Shown here piece by piece: positions 58,201 to 64,000 of a stretch of 64,000 bases of DNA. Both the position numbers and the translations under genes were made by a program. The stretch's first letter is position 1. Each line of letters starts with the position of its first letter. Under the pieces are notes generated by a model that had not been told where the DNA came from, made no database searches, and was given only the letters and a program-made list of their open reading frames with translations. Origin of the DNA: Actinomadura citrea (GTDB lineage Bacteria > Actinomycetota > Actinomycetes > Streptosporangiales > Streptosporangiaceae); NCBI RefSeq assembly GCF_013409045.1, contig NZ_JACCBT010000001.1:7356669-7420668 (forward strand). Reading direction: 5' to 3'.

Positions 58201-59385
58201 ATGGATCTTGAGTTCGGGGCGGCGGACGAGGAGTTCCGCGGCGAGGTGCGGGCGTGGCTGCGCGAGCACGTCCCGGCGCGCCCCCTCCCGTCGCTGGAGA
58301 CCGGGGAGGGCTTCGCGGCGCACCGGGAGTGGGAGCGGACGCTCGGGGCGGCGCGGCTGGGCGTGGTGTCGTGGCCGGAGGAGTACGGCGGGCGCGGCGC
58401 GTCGGTGCTGCAATGGCTGGTCTTCGAGGAGGAGTACTACGCGGCGGGGGCGCCGGGACGGGTCAGCCAGAACGGCATCAACCTGCTGGCGCCGACGCTG
58501 CTCAAGCACGGGACGCCCGAGCAGCTCGCGCGGATCCTGCCGCCGATGGCGGCCGGCGAGGTGATCTGGGCGCAGGCGTGGTCGGAGCCGGGCGCGGGCA
58601 GTGACCTGGCGGCCCTGCGGTCGACGGCGACCCGCACCGACGGCGGATGGCTGCTGGACGGGCAGAAGACGTGGAGTTCGCGCGCCGCGTTCGCCGACCG
58701 GGGGTTCGGGCTGTTCCGGTCCGATCCCGAGTCGTCCGGAAACGAGCGGAGCGAACCGGGGGGTGTGGGGGGTCGTCCCCCCACAGTGAACAGACACAAG
58801 GGGCTCACCTATGTGATGTTCCCGCTGGACACCGAGGGCGTGACGGTCCGCCCGATCGGGCGGCTGGACGGCAAGCCCGCGTTCGCCGAGCTGTTCCTCG
58901 ACAGTGTCTTCGTCCCCGACGAGGACGTCATCGGCACGACCGGGGACGGCTGGCGGGTCGCGATGGCCACCGCCGGCAACGAGCGCGGCCTCACGCTGCG
59001 CAGCCCCGGGCGGTTCACCGCGGCGGCCGAGCGGCTCGTCGAGCTGTGGAAGGAGCGCGCGGACGCCTCCGGCGACGCGCTGCGGGACCGGGTCGCGGAC
59101 GCCTGGATCAGGGCGCGGGCCTACCGGCTCAAGGGGTTCGAGACGGTCTCGCGGGACGACGACATCGGCGCGGAGTCGAGCCTGAACAAGGTGTTCTGGT
59201 CGGAGCTGGACGTGGCGCTGCACGAGACCGCGCTCGACCTGCTCGGCCCGGACGGCGAGCTGGAGTCCGAGTGGCTGGAGAACTACGTGTTCTCGCTGGC
59301 CGGGCCCATCTACGCGGGCACGAACGAGATCCAGCGCAACGTGATCGCCGAGCGGCTGCTCGGCCTGCCGAGGGGGTCCCGGTGA
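58201..59385 (+). CDS. Acyl-CoA dehydrogenase (large subunit of a pair)
   Basis: 394 aa. FAD-binding patterns WAQAWSEPGAGSDLAALRSTA and the C-terminal AGPIYAGTNEIQRNVIAERLLG are typical of actinobacterial FadE proteins that form heterotetramers with a shorter partner. Between LFRSDPE and HKGLTYVMF is an in-frame insertion of about 18 residues (near 179-197) created by a hairpin repeat, listed separately. The frame and both flanks are intact, so the enzyme may be active. GTGA overlap with the next gene. Confidence 0.9.
   Translation: MDLEFGAADEEFRGEVRAWLREHVPARPLPSLETGEGFAAHREWERTLGAARLGVVSWPEEYGGRGASVLQWLVFEEEYYAAGAPGRVSQNGINLLAPTLLKHGTPEQLARILPPMAAGEVIWAQAWSEPGAGSDLAALRSTATRTDGGWLLDGQKTWSSRAAFADRGFGLFRSDPESSGNERSEPGGVGGRPPTVNRHKGLTYVMFPLDTEGVTVRPIGRLDGKPAFAELFLDSVFVPDEDVIGTTGDGWRVAMATAGNERGLTLRSPGRFTAAAERLVELWKERADASGDALRDRVADAWIRARAYRLKGFETVSRDDDIGAESSLNKVFWSELDVALHETALDLLGPDGELESEWLENYVFSLAGPIYAGTNEIQRNVIAERLLGLPRGSR
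58744..58785. repeat. Palindromic repeat inserted in frame in the acyl-CoA dehydrogenase gene
   Basis: The segment begins GAGCGGAGCGAACC and ends in a perfect 9-bp hairpin TGTGGGGGG-TCGT-CCCCCCACA (58764-58785). Its homopolymeric G and C runs differ strongly from the surrounding codon pattern and it interrupts the conserved protein. Elements of this style are found between genes in related actinomycetes; here it lies inside one. Confidence 0.6.
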
Positions 59386-60284
59386 AGTTCGTTCTCTCCG
59401 CCGAGCAGCGGATGTTCGGCGAGACGCTGCGCAAGCTGCTGGGCGGGCCCGGCACCGCCGAGGCGGCCCGCGCCTGGGCGGACGGGGACGCCGGGCCGGG
59501 GCGCGCGCTGTGGTCGGCGGTCGCCGAGGCCGGGGCGTTCGCGGTGGCCGTCCCGGAGGAGGCGGGCGGCGCCGGGCTGCTGCCGGTCGAGCTGGCCGTC
59601 GCGGCGGAGGAGCTGGGGCGGGCCGCCGCGCCCGGCCCCTACGTGGAGACGCTCGCCGCCGCCGAGCTGCTCGGCGGGTCGCCGTGGCTGCCGCGCATCG
59701 CCGAGGGCGAGGCGGTCGTGACGCTCGCCGTCCCGCACGCGCTGGACGCCGACGTCGCCGACCTGGTGCTCACCGTCGACGGCGTCGAGCGCAGGGCGAC
59801 CGGGGCGGCCGTGACGTCGCTCGACCCGGCGCGGCGGCTGTTCCGCGTCCCCGAGGGGGCGGGGTTCACCGACTTCGGCGTGCTGCTGTGCGCGGCGCAG
59901 CAGGTCGGGCTCGGGCGGGCGCTGCTGGAGGTGTCCGTCGAGTACGCCAGGACCCGGCGGCAGTTCGGCCGCCCGATCGGCGAGTACCAGGCGATCAAGC
60001 ACCATCTGGCGAGCGCGATGGTCGAGCTGGAGTTCGCCCGCCCGCTGGTGTACGGGGCGGCGCTGGCGTACGGGACGCCGGACTTCGCGCGGGACGTGTC
60101 CGCCGCGAAGGTCGCCGCGTCCGAGGCGTCCTACGGGATGGCCAAGACCGCGCTCCAGGTGCACGGCGCGATCGGCTACACCGACGAGTACGACCCGTCG
60201 CTGTGGATCCGCAAGGCGCGGGCCCTGTACTCGGCGTGGGGCACCGTGGCCGAGCACAGGGCGCGGGTCGTCGCCGCGCTCTAG
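59382..60284 (+). CDS. Acyl-CoA dehydrogenase (short subunit of a pair)
   Basis: 300 aa, GTG start overlapping by four bases. It lacks part of the usual middle domain, as expected for the partner chain. Marks are WSAVAEAGAFAVAVPEEAGG, SVEYARTRRQFGRPIGEYQAIKH and ALQVHGAIGYTDEYDPSLWIRKA. The heteromeric type handles steroid side chains and ring fragments in actinobacteria. The convergent ligase supports such a role. Confidence 0.9.
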   Translation: MKFVLSAEQRMFGETLRKLLGGPGTAEAARAWADGDAGPGRALWSAVAEAGAFAVAVPEEAGGAGLLPVELAVAAEELGRAAAPGPYVETLAAAELLGGSPWLPRIAEGEAVVTLAVPHALDADVADLVLTVDGVERRATGAAVTSLDPARRLFRVPEGAGFTDFGVLLCAAQQVGLGRALLEVSVEYARTRRQFGRPIGEYQAIKHHLASAMVELEFARPLVYGAALAYGTPDFARDVSAAKVAASEASYGMAKTALQVHGAIGYTDEYDPSLWIRKARALYSAWGTVAEHRARVVAAL

Positions 60285-60290
60285 ACGCGG

Positions 60291-61850
60291 TCAGAGGCGC
60301 TCCTTGAGCTTCACGCGCCAGATCTTGCCGGACGCGGTCTTCGGGAGGTCGTCCACGAAGACGACCTCCCGGGGGACCTTGAAGTTCGCGAGCCGCTCCC
60401 GGCAGTGCGCGACCAGCTCGTCCTGCGTGGCCGTCCTGCCGTGGCGGAGCCGGACGTAGGCGCGCCCCACCTCGCCCATGCGCGCGTCCGGGACGCCGAC
60501 GACGCCCGACTCGGCGACGGCGTCGTGGCGGGCGAGGACGTTCTCGACCTCGGCCGGGTACACGTTGAACCCGCCGACGACGTACATCTCCTTGGTGCGG
60601 CCGGTGATGGTGATGTTGCCGCGCTCGTCGACGCGCCCGCGGTCGCCGGTGTCGAGCCAGCCGTCGCGGACCGTCTCGGCGGTCGCCTCCGGGTCGTCCA
60701 GGTAGCCCTTCATGACGTTGTAGCCGCGGACGAGGATCGCGCCGTCGGTCCCGGCCGGGACCCGCTCGCCCTCGCCGTCGACGATCGTGACCTCGACGTC
60801 GGCGATGGGCCTGCCGGACGTGGTGGAGATGGTCTCGTCGTCGTCGTCCACGGAGCACGCCGAGACCGTGCCGGACGACTCCGTCAGCCCGTACGCGGTC
60901 ACGACCTGCGGGAACAGCTCGTCCTTGATACGCCGCACCAGCGCGACGGGCACGTCCCCCGCGCCCGTCACCGCCAGCCGGAGGGACGACAGGTCGCGCT
61001 CGTCCCGGCCGGGGGCGTCCAGGAGCGCGGTGTAGATGGTCGGCGGCCCCGGCAGGACGGTGATCCTCTCCCGCTCGATGAGCCGCAGCGTCTCCGGGAC
61101 GTCGAACGTGCGCTGCAGCACCATCGTGGCGCCCTGCATCACGCACGCCAGCACGCCGGCCTTGTAGCCGAACGTGTGGAACATCGGGTTCACGATGAGG
61201 TAGCGGTCGCCGGCCCGCACGCCGGTGCGGCCCGCCCACGCCCGGTAGGTGCGGACGTTCTGCTCGTGCGTGACCATGGCGCCCTTGGGCCTGCCGGTGG
61301 TCCCGGAGGTGAACAGGATGTCGGCGACGTCGTCCGGCGCGACGGCCGCCGCCCGCGCGTCCGCCTCGTCCGGGGGCGCGGCCTTGGCGGTGAAGTCGTC
61401 CCAGGAGATCACTCCCGGGCGCGCGGCGCCGTTGAAGGTGACGACCGTCCGCAGCGCGGGCAGCCCGGGGACGCCGGATCCGTCCGCGCCGAGCATGCCG
61501 GGATAGTCGATGCCGAGGAACCCGTCCTCCACGAACAGGATCTTCGCCCCGGCCTTGGAGAGCGGCCACCGGGCCTCGTCGCCCTTGTAGCGGGTGTTGA
61601 GCGGGACGAGCGTCGCGCCCGCGCCGAGCGCGCCGAGCACGGTGACGATCCAGCGCAGGCCGTTCGGCGCCCAGACGGCGATGCGGTCGCCCGGCTCGAT
61701 CCCCGCGCCGGCGAACGCGCCCGTCGCCTGGCGGACCTGCTCCCGCAGCTCGGCGTAGGTGACCCGGACGTCCCCGTCCACGACCGCCTCCGCGTCCGGA
61801 AACTCCCTCGCCGCCCGCGCCACCAACCCCGGAACCGTCAGCTCGCTCAT
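60291..61850 (-). CDS. FadD3-like acyl-CoA synthetase
   Basis: 519 aa. AMP-binding motifs: P-loop TSGTTGRPKGAMVTHEQN (about 178), A5 YGLTESSG, A7 DGWLDTGDRGRVDERG and the C-terminal Lys in KTASGKIWRVKLKERL. The best resemblance is to HIP-CoA ligases (FadD3) of steroid catabolism, although aromatic or medium-chain acids cannot be excluded. It converges on the acyl-CoA dehydrogenase pair with 6 bp between stops. Confidence 0.88.
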   Translation of the reverse strand: MSELTVPGLVARAAREFPDAEAVVDGDVRVTYAELREQVRQATGAFAGAGIEPGDRIAVWAPNGLRWIVTVLGALGAGATLVPLNTRYKGDEARWPLSKAGAKILFVEDGFLGIDYPGMLGADGSGVPGLPALRTVVTFNGAARPGVISWDDFTAKAAPPDEADARAAAVAPDDVADILFTSGTTGRPKGAMVTHEQNVRTYRAWAGRTGVRAGDRYLIVNPMFHTFGYKAGVLACVMQGATMVLQRTFDVPETLRLIERERITVLPGPPTIYTALLDAPGRDERDLSSLRLAVTGAGDVPVALVRRIKDELFPQVVTAYGLTESSGTVSACSVDDDDETISTTSGRPIADVEVTIVDGEGERVPAGTDGAILVRGYNVMKGYLDDPEATAETVRDGWLDTGDRGRVDERGNITITGRTKEMYVVGGFNVYPAEVENVLARHDAVAESGVVGVPDARMGEVGRAYVRLRHGRTATQDELVAHCRERLANFKVPREVVFVDDLPKTASGKIWRVKLKERL

Positions 61851-62049
61851 GAGCCACCATCATCCCGGCCGCGCCCCCGCCCGGCCGCCGACGTCCCGGT
61901 GACCGGTACGCCGGTCTCGTCCGCACGCGCGCAAGGTGTAGGCGCGGTCTGGACCCATCCGCCCGCGTCCGGGTTGCCGAAGATCGCGTGGCGCGGACGA
62001 TCTTCACCGAGATGCGACCGACGGTCGCCCAACCGAAAGGATCGACGCG

Positions 62050-62154
62050 ATGCATCACGCCACGCTCTGCGCCACGCCGTACCCGCCTCCGCTTCCGAAG
62101 CCGCCGCAGACCCCGGGCGGGCCGGGGGCGCCGCGGCCGCCGGCGGCGCTGTGA
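62050..62154 (+). CDS. Possible 34-aa Pro-rich small protein
   Basis: ATG 62050 lies eight bases after GAAAGGA. The peptide starts MHHATLCATPYPPPLPKPP and is rich in Pro and Gly to its end at TGA. A perfect hairpin terminator follows 16 bp later, as expected for a short transcript. No partner gene or motif identifies it; chance is possible in GC-rich DNA. Confidence 0.35.
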   Translation: MHHATLCATPYPPPLPKPPQTPGGPGAPRPPAAL

Positions 62155-62170
62155 GCACCAGCGCTGAGTA

Positions 62171-62194
62171 AGGGCTCCGCGTGCGCGGAGCCCT
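62171..62194. terminator. Perfect 10-bp hairpin with GTGC loop
   Basis: AGGGCTCCGC (62171-62180) pairs with GCGGAGCCCT (62185-62194). It ends any rightward transcript coming through the small ORF and shields the next gene. Confidence 0.75.
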
Positions 62195-62399
62195 GATATC
62201 GAATCCCGGTGGGGTGGTCGTGCGCCACTCCCACCGGGACTCTTCTCTCTCTGCAGGTCGTCGCCTCAGGTCGGAGGCCTGGCCGTCGCGCGCGTGCCGC
62301 TCGCCTGACCGGCGGCGATGTGAGGACTATTCACATTTTCTCGGATCGGTGTTTCACTCGGCTGAGAGCCACTGGACGTCTCCCCGGCCGAGGTGCCCC

Positions 62400-63992
62400 A
62401 TGCCCGTCCGCCGTGCCACCTGCGTTCCGATCCTCCTCGTTCTCCTGCTCGCTCTTCTGCCCGTCCCCCGCGCGCATGCGGAGGGCGAACCGCGCGAGGT
62501 GCGCGGCTACATCGACGTCCACAGCCACCTGATGGCGTACGAGGCGTTCGGCGGCGCGCTCATGTGCGGCAAGCCGTTCGACCCGCGCGGCATCCAGGAG
62601 GCGCTGCGCGACTGCCCCGACCACGCCGGCAACGGGGTGCTCGCCTGGTGGGAGAACTTCCTCAGGTACGGCAGCCCGTTCGGGACCCACGACCCGACCG
62701 GCTGGCCGACGTTCAAGGACTGGCCCGCCTACGATTCCCGCACCCACCAGCAGGTCTACTACGCATGGCTGGAGCGGTCCTGGCGGGCCGGGCAGCGCGT
62801 CCTCGTCAACCACCTGGTGGACAACCGGCAGCTCTGCGAGATCTATCCGCTCAAGCGCACCCCCTGCGACGAGATGGCCTCGATCCGGGTCCAGGCGCAG
62901 CGGATGCGGGAGATGCAGAGCTTCATCGACGAGCGCAGCGGCGGCCCCGGCAAGGGCTGGTTCCGGATCGTGCGCGACTCGGCGGACGCCCGCCGGGTCA
63001 TCGAGGACGGCAAGCTCGCCGTCGTCCTCGGCATCGAGACCTCCGAGCCGTTCGGCTGCCGGCTCGTGGGCGGCGCCCCGGCCTGCACCCGCGCCGACAT
63101 CGACCGGGGTCTGGACGAGGCGCGGAGCCTCGGCGTGGCCTCGATGTTCGTGTGCCACAAGTACGACAACGCGCTGTGCGGCGTGCGGTTCGACGGCGGC
63201 GTGGCGGGCGCCTTCGTCAACCTCGCCAACTTCGTCGGCACCGGACGGTTCTGGCAGGCCGAGACGTGCAAGGGCCCCGCCCACGACAACACGATCGCCC
63301 CGGCGGGCGAGGTCGGCGACGCCCTCGAACCGATCCTGAAGCTGCTCGGGCTGGCGGGGATCACGCTCCCGATCTATCCGAGCGCCCCGCACTGCAACGT
63401 CCGGGGGCTCAGCGACCTCGGCGCGTACATGATCCAGGGGATGATGAAGCGGCACATGATCGTCGAGATCGACCACATGAGCGCCAAGGCCGCCGGCCAG
63501 GCCCTCGGCGTCCTGGAGGCCGCGCGGTACCCCGGCGTCATCTCGTCCCACAGCTGGATGGACGCGACCTACCTGCCCCGCGTCTACCGGCTCGGCGGCA
63601 TGGTGGCCGGGTACGGGAGCGCGGCCGACCGGTTCACCGACGAGTGGCGGCGCAACAAGGCCCAGCGCGATCCCGCCCGCCCGTTCGGCTACGGGTACGG
63701 GCTCGACGCCAACGGCATGGGCGCGCTGCCGGAGCCCCGCACGGGCGGTGACGCGGGCCCGCTGCGCTATCCCTTCACCTCGCCGATCGACCCGGCGGTG
63801 AAGCTCGACCGCCTCAGCGCCGGGCTGCGCACCTGGGACCTCAACACCGACGGCGTCGCGAACTACGGGCTCGTCCCCGACTGGATCGCCGACCTCCGCG
63901 CGGTCGGCGGGCCGGAGATCACCGAGGACATGGCGCGCGGCGCGGAGGTCTACCTGCGGCTGTGGCGCGGCGCCGAGACCGCGCCCTCCTGA
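62400..63992 (+). CDS. Secreted metallo-amidohydrolase-like protein (membrane dipeptidase-like)
   Basis: 530 aa from ATG 62400, six bases after GAGG. A signal peptide (PILLVLLLALLPVPRAHAEG) ends near residue 28. Candidate metal ligands are DVHSHLM near the start, the Glu of VLGIETSEPFG, MFVCHKYDN, MIVEIDHMS and ISSHSW, the order expected for a TIM-barrel amidohydrolase or membrane dipeptidase. Many Cys suggest disulfides in the exported protein. The substrate is unknown. Confidence 0.8.
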   Translation: MPVRRATCVPILLVLLLALLPVPRAHAEGEPREVRGYIDVHSHLMAYEAFGGALMCGKPFDPRGIQEALRDCPDHAGNGVLAWWENFLRYGSPFGTHDPTGWPTFKDWPAYDSRTHQQVYYAWLERSWRAGQRVLVNHLVDNRQLCEIYPLKRTPCDEMASIRVQAQRMREMQSFIDERSGGPGKGWFRIVRDSADARRVIEDGKLAVVLGIETSEPFGCRLVGGAPACTRADIDRGLDEARSLGVASMFVCHKYDNALCGVRFDGGVAGAFVNLANFVGTGRFWQAETCKGPAHDNTIAPAGEVGDALEPILKLLGLAGITLPIYPSAPHCNVRGLSDLGAYMIQGMMKRHMIVEIDHMSAKAAGQALGVLEAARYPGVISSHSWMDATYLPRVYRLGGMVAGYGSAADRFTDEWRRNKAQRDPARPFGYGYGLDANGMGALPEPRTGGDAGPLRYPFTSPIDPAVKLDRLSAGLRTWDLNTDGVANYGLVPDWIADLRAVGGPEITEDMARGAEVYLRLWRGAETAPS

Positions 63993-64000
63993 AAGATCGG

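Larger units (their letters stand above)
61851..62399. other. Intergenic region with a small ORF and a terminator
   Basis: 549 bp between the leftward ligase and the rightward amidohydrolase-like gene. The first 190 bp hold the ligase promoter region; a 34-codon frame and a strong hairpin follow, listed separately. From 62200 to 62399 no coding frame with a site is seen. Confidence 0.5.

Noticed and set aside
1..64000. CRISPR arrays, rRNA genes or replication origin
   Set aside because: No regularly spaced repeats, rRNA sequence or DnaA-box cluster was seen.

Overview
The window is GC-rich actinomycete DNA. Many genes start with GTG, consecutive genes often share ATGA or GTGA stop/start overlaps, and most ribosome binding sites are clear GGAGG types. 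The gene families are actinobacterial: a DUF397/XRE/HATPase trio, serine/threonine kinases carrying WD40 propellers, paired acyl-CoA dehydrogenases and a GH10-CBM2 xylanase. The overall style suggests Thermomonosporaceae/Streptosporangiales (Actinomadura-like), but no rRNA or universal marker is present to fix the genus.

Layout. 1-15 kb: a TrmH-type RNA methyltransferase running off the left edge; a von Willebrand factor A protein; two paralogous sigma factors that continue into a membrane helix and an extracellular domain; a phosphotransferase; a divergent MocR/flavin-oxidase pair; oligoribonuclease; tRNA-His; an island-like stretch holding a DUF488 gene pair and an integrase relic; a LuxR-type regulator; tRNA-Lys. 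15-35 kb: two tandem kinase-WD40 genes, the HATPase/XRE/DUF397 trio, an unknown gene beside RecQ, a TIGR01777 epimerase, a TetR/MFS pair and a TetR/SDR pair with readable operators, and a selenium-binding-protein-like gene coupled to a membrane protein.

35-49 kb is the most remarkable part. A biosynthetic cluster runs from a DHA2-type exporter and a LanB-like tRNA-dependent enzyme through an almost gapless operon: KAS III-like enzyme, sulfotransferase, SDR, HK97-fold encapsulin shell protein, split transketolase, and a full LysW amino-group-carrier module (LysW, LysX, LysY, LysZ, LysK). In known pathways (vazabitide, azinomycin, ficellomycin) the carrier holds glutamate, which is activated and reduced to the semialdehyde and extended by two carbons by transketolase; in azinomycin-type routes a sulfate leaving group then allows aziridine formation. 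The encapsulin places the cluster with the 'family 3' natural-product encapsulins. No aminotransferase, peptide synthetase or RiPP precursor is visible here, so the product is open.

49-64 kb: an M23 peptidase with an ArsR regulator, a patatin-like lipase, a xylanase with two perfect operator palindromes, several secreted or unknown proteins, a NYN-domain protein, a decayed methyltransferase, an acyl-CoA dehydrogenase pair with a convergent acyl-CoA ligase, and a metallo-amidohydrolase-like secreted protein at the right edge.
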